The notes under the pieces are model-generated. The model saw only the letters and a program-made list of their open reading frames with translations. It ran no database searches and was not told where the DNA came from. Shown here one piece after another: positions 8,205 to 14,406 of a stretch of DNA of 18,273 nt (position 1 is the stretch's first letter; each line of letters opens with the position of its first letter). Origin of the DNA: JAHJCL01 sp964504075 (GTDB lineage Bacteria > Patescibacteriota > Minisyncoccia > Minisyncoccales > DG-74-3); NCBI GenBank assembly GCA_964504075.1, contig CAZDCT010000009.1:1-18273 (forward strand), written 5' to 3'. A program made the position numbers and the translations under genes.

Positions 8205-9230
8205 TTAAATCTTAAATTCTATAACGTCTCCGTCTTGGACTATGTAATCTTTTCCTGCTGTTTGAATCCATCCCTTACTTCGTGCTTCAGCCCAAGAATT
8301 AGCATCAACAAGTTTTTGCCAAGAAATTACTTCAGCCCTAATAAATTTTTTCTCAAAATCAGAGTGAACAACCCCTGCCGCTGTTTTTATGTTTGAGTTT
8401 TGTTTTACTGTCCAAGCCCTTGTTTCTTTCCCTCCCTTTATAGTAAAGAAAGTAATTAAATCGAGAGTATTGTAGCAAGAGGTGATAATTTGGTCAAGAT
8501 GGGAGTCCATTTCTAATTCTTGTTTTTCATGTTCAGAAAGCTCAGCAATTTCTTGTTCATCTTTTAGATTTAATTCTAAATGCAGAATTTGAGAATTTAA
8601 AGAAACTTTATAATTAGTATTAAAAAGATAAATAATTGGCTTTGTTGTTAGAAATTGATAATCTTTGACTTCTTTTTTTTCTTTGTCATTTAATTCAAGT
8701 TCTGAAATAAGCTTGCCTTCAGAAACAGTGTTTTTTATCTTTTTTAAAATCTCAATTCTTTTTAAATCTTTTTTCTCTTCCTTTTTCTCTAATTTAGGAA
8801 TTAAGCTATTAAGAGCTTCTAAGTCCTTCATTAAAAGTTCTAAGTTTACAACCCCAACCTCTTTTTCTGGATTAATTTCTCCCAAGACATTTTCTACTTT
8901 TGGATTATCAAAAATTCTTACTACTTCTAAAATTGCATCACAGTTCCTGATATAAGACAGGAATTGATTTCCCAAACCTTCTCCTTTATGAGCTCCTTTA
9001 ATCAAGCCCGCAATATCAACAAATTCAATGGTGGTTGGAGTAATTTTTTGAGGTTTAATAACTTCAGCTACAGCTGTTAATCTTTGGTCAGGAACTCGGA
9101 CTATTCCAATATTGGGATTGATGGTGGTAAAAGGCCGAGGAGAAATAGCAACCTCTTTTTTAGTTAGAGCTTTAAAAAGAGTAGATTTACCCACATTTGG
9201 TAATCCTACAATGCCGACTGAAAAACTCAT
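8205..9230 (-). CDS. ychF: YchF/OLA1-family ribosome-associated ATPase
   Basis: This encodes a 341-aa Obg-related P-loop NTPase of the YchF/OLA1 group, which binds ribosomes and prefers ATP to GTP in characterised members. The G1 loop is GLPNVGKST (9-17). The family-specific stretch NPNIGIVRVPD is followed by the G3 region DIAGLIKGAHKGEGLGNQFL (72-91). A coiled-coil-forming, Lys/Glu-rich insertion spans about 135-190. The C-terminal TGS domain is clear (DLITFFTIKGGKETRAWT, then HSDFEKKFIRAEVISWQKL, ending DYIVQDGDVIEF). The position corresponding to the family's NVxE nucleotide-specificity motif reads NTNY (204-207), so the usual acidic residue is replaced. It is the first gene of a leftward unit with rpsF, ssb and rpsR. 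The ATG at 9230 follows a TTGACT-N17-TAACAT promoter-like sequence by 6 nt. Confidence 0.96.
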   Translation of the reverse strand: MSFSVGIVGLPNVGKSTLFKALTKKEVAISPRPFTTINPNIGIVRVPDQRLTAVAEVIKPQKITPTTIEFVDIAGLIKGAHKGEGLGNQFLSYIRNCDAILEVVRIFDNPKVENVLGEINPEKEVGVVNLELLMKDLEALNSLIPKLEKKEEKKDLKRIEILKKIKNTVSEGKLISELELNDKEKKEVKDYQFLTTKPIIYLFNTNYKVSLNSQILHLELNLKDEQEIAELSEHEKQELEMDSHLDQIITSCYNTLDLITFFTIKGGKETRAWTVKQNSNIKTAAGVVHSDFEKKFIRAEVISWQKLVDANSWAEARSKGWIQTAGKDYIVQDGDVIEFKI

Positions 9231-9246
9231 GATTTTATGTTATAAT
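9218..9246 (+). promoter_or_regulatory. Extended -10 promoter of the HAD hydrolase gene
   Basis: TG-T-TATAAT (9238-9246) is a perfect extended -10 element. CTGAAA (9218-9223, 4 of 6 matches to TTGACA) stands 17 nt upstream, inside the first codons of ychF. The expected start of transcription near 9253 gives a 5' leader of about 24 nt before the ATG at 9277, in contrast to the leaderless spacing of other promoters in this window. Confidence 0.6.
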
Positions 9247-9265
9247 AAGAAAATTGATAAGTCAA
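9237..9265 (-). promoter_or_regulatory. Candidate promoter of ychF-rpsF-ssb-rpsR, leaderless spacing
   Basis: On the minus strand TTGACT (9260-9265) is followed after 17 nt by TAACAT (9237-9242), then 6 nt (AAAATC) and the ychF ATG at 9230. TATAAC (9239-9244) is an alternative -10 with a 15-nt spacer. The -35 box lies within the palindrome at 9250-9269, and the -10 box overlaps the -10 box of the opposing promoter, so the two directions should compete. Confidence 0.45.
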
Positions 9266-9269
9266 TTTT
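9250..9269. repeat. Inverted repeat between divergent ychF and HAD genes
   Basis: AAAATTGA-TAAG-TCAATTTT is a perfect 8-bp inverted repeat with a 4-nt centre. It covers the predicted HAD transcription start and the -35 box of the ychF promoter. It could be a repressor or activator site acting on both genes, or a small hairpin at the 5' end of the HAD mRNA. No T-run follows, so it is not a terminator. The regulator is unknown. Confidence 0.5.
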
Positions 9270-9276
9270 AAAAAAT

Positions 9277-10056
9277 ATGAAAAATATAAAACAAATAACC
9301 AAAAAAGAATTAGAAGCGATAAGGGCCATTAGTTTTGATATTGACGGCGTTATTATTCCCACAGGTACTGAATTGAGAGAAAACATAGATGGCACTGAGC
9401 TGTATATGAAATCTAAACAGCTCTCAAGAAAATTTATAGAAAACCTAAAAGAGCTTAAACAATATATCCGATTAAATTTTTCTTCTGGAAGAAATATCCT
9501 TTATCTTAAAAGTTTAGTTAATGAAATCTTTGATAATCAGGTTTCCCTTCAAGCTGAAAATGGAAATATAACTTGGCTTGAAGCCAAGATTACTCACCCA
9601 AGTTATCCAGAGGATTATTTTCATAAACTAAGAGATATAAGGGAAAGAATTAAACAAATGATGAAGCAGGACAAAAAAATAAGAGGCTTTGAGCCTAAAA
9701 TGTTTATTTTGACAGTTCATTGTGATCAAATGGAGAAAATTCCAAACCTAGTCAAAGAAATAGATTCGGAGAATAACCTATATTGTCTCTGGACTAATGA
9801 AGGTTATGATATTGGTAATAAGAGAATGAACAAAGGAAAGGGAATTGTTAATTTGGCTAAATATCTAAACATTGAGCCAAAGCAAATTATGACAACTGGC
9901 AATAATTATAATGATGCAGAAATGCTTCAATTTGGTAAAGGAGTTACTGTAACGCCGAGCAGAGTAGAGGCAGAATATTTTATTGAACACAAACCAGAAG
10001 AATTAGGCGGTGAATTATTAGCTGAATTTTTATTGAAATACTTTAAGACCAATTAA
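9277..10056 (+). CDS. HAD-superfamily (Cof/IIB-like) hydrolase
   Basis: This is a 259-aa HAD-superfamily protein, probably a sugar-phosphate phosphatase; the substrate cannot be told. Motif I is SFDIDGV with nucleophile D21 and general acid D23. Motif II is NFSSGR (S69/S70). A lysine in MNKGKGIVNLAKYLN (about K187) serves as motif III, and motif IV is TGNNYNDAEML (207-217). Layout and length fit the Cof/type-IIB group with a cap between motifs II and III. Motif IV is normally GDxxND, and here the first Mg-binding aspartate is asparagine (N209) while D213 is kept. The start at 9277 was chosen because homology begins there; the frame is open upstream through ychF but only as an antisense shadow. 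It stands alone between divergent ychF and convergent trpS. Confidence 0.85.
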   Translation: MKNIKQITKKELEAIRAISFDIDGVIIPTGTELRENIDGTELYMKSKQLSRKFIENLKELKQYIRLNFSSGRNILYLKSLVNEIFDNQVSLQAENGNITWLEAKITHPSYPEDYFHKLRDIRERIKQMMKQDKKIRGFEPKMFILTVHCDQMEKIPNLVKEIDSENNLYCLWTNEGYDIGNKRMNKGKGIVNLAKYLNIEPKQIMTTGNNYNDAEMLQFGKGVTVTPSRVEAEYFIEHKPEELGGELLAEFLLKYFKTN

Positions 10057-10076
10057 ATAACCCAACACATTTTTAG

Positions 10077-10099
10077 AAAAAAAAAGAACCAAGTTCCCT
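10077..10099 (-). terminator. Terminator downstream of trpS
   Basis: Read on the minus strand, AGGGAAC (10099-10093), a TTG loop and GTTCTTT (10089-10083) form a 7-bp stem with two G-U pairs, running into nine T residues (10085-10077). It begins 26 nt beyond the trpS stop and would end the long leftward unit. It shares the 68-nt convergent gap with the HAD gene; no good terminator for the plus strand is visible there. Confidence 0.65.
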
Positions 10100-10124
10100 G
10101 AAATGGACATCTAGACTAAATTGA

Positions 10125-11099
10125 TTAACTTAATCCCATATTGTTTTTAACTTGTTTTATGGTAGAAGAAGCTAAAACCTGAGCTCTTTTAGCGCCTTTT
10201 TTCAAAATTTCTTTAACATAGACTTCTCTATTGAGAAGCTCTTTTCTTTTTCGGCGAATTGGCTCTAAAGATTTTATTAAAACCTTAGCCAGACTCTTTT
10301 TGAACTCAGAGTAGTTTTTATCTTTAAACTTTTTTTCCAATTCCTTAATAGGTTTTCCGGAGAACAAAGAATAAATGGTTAATAGATTAGAAATGCCAGG
10401 TTTTCTTTTTGGATTGTAGATAATTCTTTTCCCGCTATCAGTAGTAGCTTTCATGATTTTTTCTTGAATAACTTTTGGTTCATCTAACAAAAATAAACAG
10501 GAGGAGGGGATAGACTTTGACATTTTTTTCTTTGGTTCTTGTAAAGACATAATTTTAGCTCCCATTTCAGGAAGAAGAAGCTTTGGTATTTTAAAACTTT
10601 TACCAAACTTTTTATTGAATTTTCTAGCAATAGAGCGAGTTAATTCAACATGCTGTCCCTGGTCTTTTCCAACTGGCACCAAATCTGTTTGATAAAGTAA
10701 AATGTCAGCTGCCATAAGAACAGGATAATTAAATAAACCAGCATTAACATTATTTTTAAATCTTTTTGATTTATCTTTAAATTGAGTCATCCGATTTAGG
10801 TCTCCAATTGGGCAAATCGTGCCCAGGAGCCAGGCAAGTTCAGTGTGTTCTCTAACGTCTGATTGAACAAAGATAATTGATTTTTCAGGATCAATTCCGC
10901 AGGCCAAGTATTCAATTGCTTTTTTTAAAACAATATCTTGAAACCCTTTGAAATTATAGGGAATAGTAATGGCATGAAGATCAACAATACAAAAAATACA
11001 TTCCTCTTTTTCTTGGAGTTTAAGCCACTGTTGAATGGCTCCTAAGTAGTTTCCAATATGTAATTGACCAGTTGGTTGAATACCGCTAAAAACTCTCAT
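10125..11099 (-). CDS. trpS: Tryptophanyl-tRNA synthetase
   Basis: This encodes TrpRS, a 324-aa class Ic aminoacyl-tRNA synthetase that charges tRNA-Trp. The start MRVFSGIQPTGQLHIGNYLG carries the HIGH-type signature HIGN at 14-17. The active-site stretch ADILLYQTDLVPVGKDQGQH (131-150) is strongly family-specific, and the second class I signature KMSKS is exact at 192-196. The remaining C-terminal part forms the anticodon-binding helical domain. Length is normal for bacteria (about 330 aa). It follows the RNase J gene by 24 nt and is the last gene before a terminator. A candidate promoter overlapping the end of the RNase J gene may allow separate expression. No T-box leader is seen. Confidence 0.97.
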   Translation of the reverse strand: MRVFSGIQPTGQLHIGNYLGAIQQWLKLQEKEECIFCIVDLHAITIPYNFKGFQDIVLKKAIEYLACGIDPEKSIIFVQSDVREHTELAWLLGTICPIGDLNRMTQFKDKSKRFKNNVNAGLFNYPVLMAADILLYQTDLVPVGKDQGQHVELTRSIARKFNKKFGKSFKIPKLLLPEMGAKIMSLQEPKKKMSKSIPSSCLFLLDEPKVIQEKIMKATTDSGKRIIYNPKRKPGISNLLTIYSLFSGKPIKELEKKFKDKNYSEFKKSLAKVLIKSLEPIRRKRKELLNREVYVKEILKKGAKRAQVLASSTIKQVKNNMGLS

Positions 11100-11105
11100 T
11101 GATTT

Positions 11106-11134
11106 ATTGTAATATTTTGTTTTTTAGACTTCAA
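11106..11134 (-). promoter_or_regulatory. Candidate internal promoter of trpS, leaderless spacing
   Basis: On the minus strand TTGAAG (11129-11134) and TACAAT (11106-11111) are spaced by exactly 17 nt. Six nt (AAATCA) separate the -10 box from the trpS ATG at 11099. The -35 box is inside the last codons of the RNase J gene. Transcription from here would give a leaderless trpS mRNA. Confidence 0.45.
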
Positions 11135-12803
11135 TAATAACTGGAAGCACCATTGGTCTTCTTTGGGTTCTTGAAAAGAGAAATTCACCAATTTTGTTTC
11201 TAATTTGGTCTTTAACATAACTTAAGTTAACTGCTCCTCCTGAGCCAGTTGCTTTGTTAACAATATCAACCACTTTTCTTCTAGTTTCTTTGAGCAAGTT
11301 TTTTGATTCTCTTAAATAGACAAAACCTCTGGAGATAATATCAGGAGAGCCTTTTACTCGGCCGGTTTTTCTGTCAATTACAGCTACGATAACAAACATT
11401 CCATCCTCGGCTAACATTTTTCTATCTCTAAGAACTATTTCTCCAACGTCACCAATTCCCAAACCATCAACCATAATATAGTTGGAAGGCACTGTTTTTT
11501 TATCAATGGAAATATTTGCTGAGTTTAGATTAACAATTTGCCCATTTTCAGGAATAACAATTCTTGTTTCTGGCAAACCAGCTCTTTGGGCTAATTGAGC
11601 ATGAGAGACTAACATTGAGTATTGGCCATGAATGGGGAAAAAGAACTTAGGCCTCATTATTTCTATCATCTCTTCTAACTCCTCTATTTGAGCATGGCCT
11701 CCGGCATGAATGTCCATCATCTTGTAATGAAAAACCTGAGCTTTTTGCCTTAAGATATTATCTTTTAGAAATTGAACAGATCTTTCATTGCCCGGGATGA
11801 CTGAGGAAGAAAGAACAACAGAATCTCCTTTTTTCAGCCTAATAGCTTTGTGCTCTTTATTAATAATTCGCATCAGGGCAGCTGAAGATTCTCCCTGAGC
11901 TCCAGTACATAGAACAGTGATTCTTGAATCAGGAAAATCTTTCATCTCTTTTTTCTTAATCATGGTTCCTTTTTTTATTTTGAGATATTGTAAACGTTTT
12001 GAAATCTGAACATTGGTTTTCATTGAGTAGCCTTCAATAATTACTTTTCTGTTGTATTTTTCTGAAAGAGTGATCATTTGTTGTATTCGGTTCATGAGAG
12101 AAGAGAAGGTGGCAGCAATAATTCTGCCTTTAGATTGCTGAAAGATCTTTTCTAAGTTTTGGAATATTTCTTTTTCAGAAAAAGAATGACCTTCTTGTTC
12201 AGCCCCAGTAGAGTCTGACATTAAAAGCAAAACTCCCTTCCCGGCAATACTTCTTAATTTCTGAAAATCAGTTGGTTTATCGTTTACAGGATGAGGATCA
12301 AACTTAAAGTCAGAGGTATGAACAATGTTACCTACTGGAGTATTAATGATTAATCCTAAGTTGTCAGGAATATTATGATTTTGACTAAAGAACTCAACGC
12401 CAAATGGTCCTAGTTTAATTTTTGAACCATTTTTGACTTCAGTAATTTTTAATTTTGGTGATTTAGGAAAATCAACTTGTCTTTTTAAGATAATTCCTTT
12501 AGTCAAAGCAGAGGCGTAGATAGATAAATCTGGTCTCCAAATCTTGTTAATAATATAAGGAACAGCTCCAATATGATCATAATGGCCATGAGTAAAGACA
12601 ATTCCTACAATGTTTTTCTCTTTTCCTTTTAAATAAGAGATATTAGGAATAACACAATCAATTCCAGGCAGATTTTCCCCAGGTAACTTAAAGCCAACAT
12701 CAACAATTAAGATTTTATTTTCATATTCAAAAAGAGTCATGTTACGGCCAACCTCACCCAAACCGCCCAAAGGAATTATTTTGAGATTTTTTTGTTTTTT
12801 CAT
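11124..12803 (-). CDS. rnj: Ribonuclease J (metallo-beta-lactamase/beta-CASP)
   Basis: This encodes RNase J, 559 aa, a zinc-dependent 5'-to-3' exo- and endoribonuclease used in mRNA decay and rRNA maturation in bacteria lacking RNase E. The N-terminal signature IIPLGGLGEVGRNMT is followed by the metal-binding motif THGHYDHIG (H72, H74, D76, H77). The beta-CASP domain contains LMSDSTGAEQEGHSFSE and ATFSSLMNRIQQM. Later come the SSSVIPGNERSV and HAGGHAQIEELEEMIEIMRP motifs and the metal-ligand region FFFPIHGQYSML. The C-terminal domain ends FSRTQRRPMVLPVIIEV. An in-frame ATG at 12830 would add nine residues (MGSNPTLGT), but these are encoded by the 3' half of a tRNA gene, so ATG 12803, 2 nt beyond the tRNA, was chosen. 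The mRNA 5' end is therefore probably made by tRNA 3' processing. Confidence 0.95.
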   Translation of the reverse strand: MKKQKNLKIIPLGGLGEVGRNMTLFEYENKILIVDVGFKLPGENLPGIDCVIPNISYLKGKEKNIVGIVFTHGHYDHIGAVPYIINKIWRPDLSIYASALTKGIILKRQVDFPKSPKLKITEVKNGSKIKLGPFGVEFFSQNHNIPDNLGLIINTPVGNIVHTSDFKFDPHPVNDKPTDFQKLRSIAGKGVLLLMSDSTGAEQEGHSFSEKEIFQNLEKIFQQSKGRIIAATFSSLMNRIQQMITLSEKYNRKVIIEGYSMKTNVQISKRLQYLKIKKGTMIKKKEMKDFPDSRITVLCTGAQGESSAALMRIINKEHKAIRLKKGDSVVLSSSVIPGNERSVQFLKDNILRQKAQVFHYKMMDIHAGGHAQIEELEEMIEIMRPKFFFPIHGQYSMLVSHAQLAQRAGLPETRIVIPENGQIVNLNSANISIDKKTVPSNYIMVDGLGIGDVGEIVLRDRKMLAEDGMFVIVAVIDRKTGRVKGSPDIISRGFVYLRESKNLLKETRRKVVDIVNKATGSGGAVNLSYVKDQIRNKIGEFLFSRTQRRPMVLPVIIEV

Positions 12804-12805
12804 AG

Positions 12806-12889
12806 TGCCGAGGGTGGGATTCGAACCCACAAGCCCGTGAAGGCACGCAGTTCTGAGCCGCGTATGTTTTCCAGTTTCATCACCCCGGC
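12806..12889 (-). tRNA. tRNA-Leu(CAG)
   Basis: This is an 84-nt class II tRNA read on the minus strand. The acceptor stem GCCGGGG/CCTCGGC (one G-U) is followed by a 3-bp D stem (ATG/CAT). The anticodon stem CGCGG/CTGCG encloses the loop CTCAGAA with anticodon CAG (12853-12855), which reads the CUG leucine codon. The long variable arm is TGCCTTCACGGGCTT and the T stem GTGGG/CCCAC is perfect with loop TTCGAAT. The discriminator is A, as expected for leucine. CCA is not encoded: the next bases are CTATG, so the would-be A76 is the A of the RNase J start codon. The 5' G directly follows the TAA stop of the upstream endonuclease gene. No intron is present. Confidence 0.95.
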
Positions 12890-13522
12890 TTATTTCTTTA
12901 AGAAGTTTTTAATAATTTTATATTTTCTTTTAAGATAGGGTACTTTTGGATTTGGATAAATTTTTGGTAACAATTTAAGAGATTCTCGCTTAGCGAAAGT
13001 TAAACGAAATTCTCTAGTTGTATGTTCTATAAACCCGCGAATATTTAATAAAGAATTTATTTTTTGTTGTAACCATTTTAAATGAATAAGTCTTCCTGAG
13101 TGAAAAACAATATAGAGCCTTTGGCTGTTTGGATAAACTGGATCTTGAAATTTACGAATACATCCGTCTCCATCTAAATGGCCTCGCAAAAAATCAAAGA
13201 AATATTTATTTGGAATTTTCAAGGCCCCAATCTTTTTGGATTTATTTGGCATTAATCCAATATTTAACAACCATTTATAAAAGATAATATTTCCAAATTG
13301 GACTTTATATGCAGGTTTTTTAGCCCAACCATTATTCTTTATTTTAGAAATTTTATTAGATAAATTCAGGCATTTTTTGAACGTTTTTAATTGTGAAATA
13401 TCCGATGAACTCATTATTATACATCTCCCGTTCTTAGAAAGAGAGCCATCAGTAGTAATTAATCCAACCGCATAAGCAATCTCAGGGCTCCACTTATTAA
13501 TGGGCTTGCCTCTTGGCTTCAT
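12890..13522 (-). CDS. LAGLIDADG-family homing endonuclease, free-standing
   Basis: This encodes a 210-aa protein with two LAGLIDADG motifs: AVGLITTDG (18-26, catalytic D25) and LRGHLDGDG (112-120, catalytic D119). It is thus a monomeric two-motif endonuclease of the kind that cuts long, near-unique DNA sites and spreads its own gene. The protein is basic (GRCIIMSSSDISQLKTFKK, ending KVPYLKRKYKIIKNFLKK). The start ATG 13522 overlaps the galU stop (ATGA). An in-frame ATG at 13603 would add 27 basic residues wholly inside galU and is less likely. The TAA stop ends at the base just before the tRNA-Leu. It is not inside an intron or an intein: the tRNA and galU are both intact. The target is unknown; the neighbouring tRNA gene is a natural candidate. 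It could also act as a maturase or be domesticated. Confidence 0.88.
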   Translation of the reverse strand: MKPRGKPINKWSPEIAYAVGLITTDGSLSKNGRCIIMSSSDISQLKTFKKCLNLSNKISKIKNNGWAKKPAYKVQFGNIIFYKWLLNIGLMPNKSKKIGALKIPNKYFFDFLRGHLDGDGCIRKFQDPVYPNSQRLYIVFHSGRLIHLKWLQQKINSLLNIRGFIEHTTREFRLTFAKRESLKLLPKIYPNPKVPYLKRKYKIIKNFLKK

Positions 13523-14406
13523 AGGTATTTTTTTAGCTCTTGTTTGAGTTTTGGCCCGAACCTTGGATCTTTTAGTGTTAAATAAAGATGAGAGTTTAAC
13601 CAACTAAGTTTATTTCCACATTCTAACCATTTTCCTTCAAATTCGCAACCTAAAATTTCTTTTCCATCTTCTATCATTTTTTGGAGATTCTCAGATAAAT
13701 ATATTTCTTCTCCTTTTCCTGGTTTAGCTCTTGAAAGATATTCAAAAACCTCAGGAGTTAAGATGTATTTTCCAACAATAGCTAAATCAGACGGAGCTTG
13801 TTCAATTGAGGGTTTTTCAACAATTTGTTTTATCTTATATATTCTGTCTTTTATTTTCTCTACCTTAACAACCCCATAATAAGGTAATCTTTCTTTAGGA
13901 ATTCTACACAAAGCAAGTACTGGCCTTTGATATTCTTGAAAAACTTTAATTAATTGTAAAAGGCAGGGTGTTCTGGATTCAACCACATCGTCTCCCCATA
14001 AAGCAGCTATTGGCTCTCCTTGTATTTTTTCTTTTGCCTGCAAAAGAGCATGGCCATCTCCTAAGGCCTGTTCTTGAAAAACTTGAGAAAGAGAAATTTT
14101 TTCAGAGATTTTTTCAGTTTGATTTAATTCGCTTAAAATTTGATCTTTTTGTCTTTTTTTTAATATTTCAGTCAATTCTGGTGATTCATTAAAATATCTT
14201 TCAAAGTAATTTAGAATTTCTTTTTTTTCTGGTTTGGTAACAAAAATTATTTGTTCAATACCAGAAGCAACAGCTTCTTCAATAATGTATTGGAGGACTG
14301 GTTTATCAACCAAAGGGAAAAGTTCTTTTGGTAAAACCTTGCTAAGGGGTAAAAATCTTGTTCCTAATCCAGCTACAGGTATAATTGCTTTTTTAATTTT
14401 AATCAT
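13519..14406 (-). CDS. galU: UTP-glucose-1-phosphate uridylyltransferase
   Basis: This encodes a 295-aa nucleotidyltransferase that makes UDP-glucose from UTP and glucose 1-phosphate. The N-terminal pyrophosphorylase signature is AIIPVAGLGTRFLPLSKVLP (8-26) with the PKE motif at 26-28, followed by PVLQYIIEEAVASGIEQIIFVT. Further family features are LGDGHALLQAKE, WGDD in the metal-binding position, YYGVVKVE, IVEKP, and GKYILTPEVFEYL. The usual GEIQLTDA segment reads GEEIYLSENLQKM, so it is somewhat divergent. GKWLECGNKLSWLNSH matches the sugar-binding end of the fold. Length is normal (E. coli 302 aa). The gene overlaps the upstream isomerase gene by 8 nt and the downstream endonuclease gene by 4 nt. 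Another nucleotide-sugar pyrophosphorylase specificity is possible but less likely. Confidence 0.9.
   Translation of the reverse strand: MIKIKKAIIPVAGLGTRFLPLSKVLPKELFPLVDKPVLQYIIEEAVASGIEQIIFVTKPEKKEILNYFERYFNESPELTEILKKRQKDQILSELNQTEKISEKISLSQVFQEQALGDGHALLQAKEKIQGEPIAALWGDDVVESRTPCLLQLIKVFQEYQRPVLALCRIPKERLPYYGVVKVEKIKDRIYKIKQIVEKPSIEQAPSDLAIVGKYILTPEVFEYLSRAKPGKGEEIYLSENLQKMIEDGKEILGCEFEGKWLECGNKLSWLNSHLYLTLKDPRFGPKLKQELKKYL

Noticed and set aside
9112..9276. HAD hydrolase start at 9112.
   Set aside because: The extension is antisense to the ychF P-loop region, and the HAD fold starts after 9277 with a good promoter between.
12804..12830. RNase J start at ATG 12830, adding MGSNPTLGT.
   Set aside because: These codons are the T arm and acceptor of the tRNA-Leu gene (GGTTCGAATCCC context). 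The family N-terminus begins at the basic residues just before IIPLGGLGE, which fits ATG 12803.
12806..12889. Intron within the tRNA-Leu, suggested by the adjacent LAGLIDADG gene.
   Set aside because: All stems and the anticodon loop are contiguous in 84 nt; no insertion is needed to fold it.
13523..13603. Endonuclease start at ATG 13603.
   Set aside because: The extra 27 residues lie wholly in the galU coding sequence in another frame. ATG 13522 gives the normal ATGA overlap and all of the LAGLIDADG domain.
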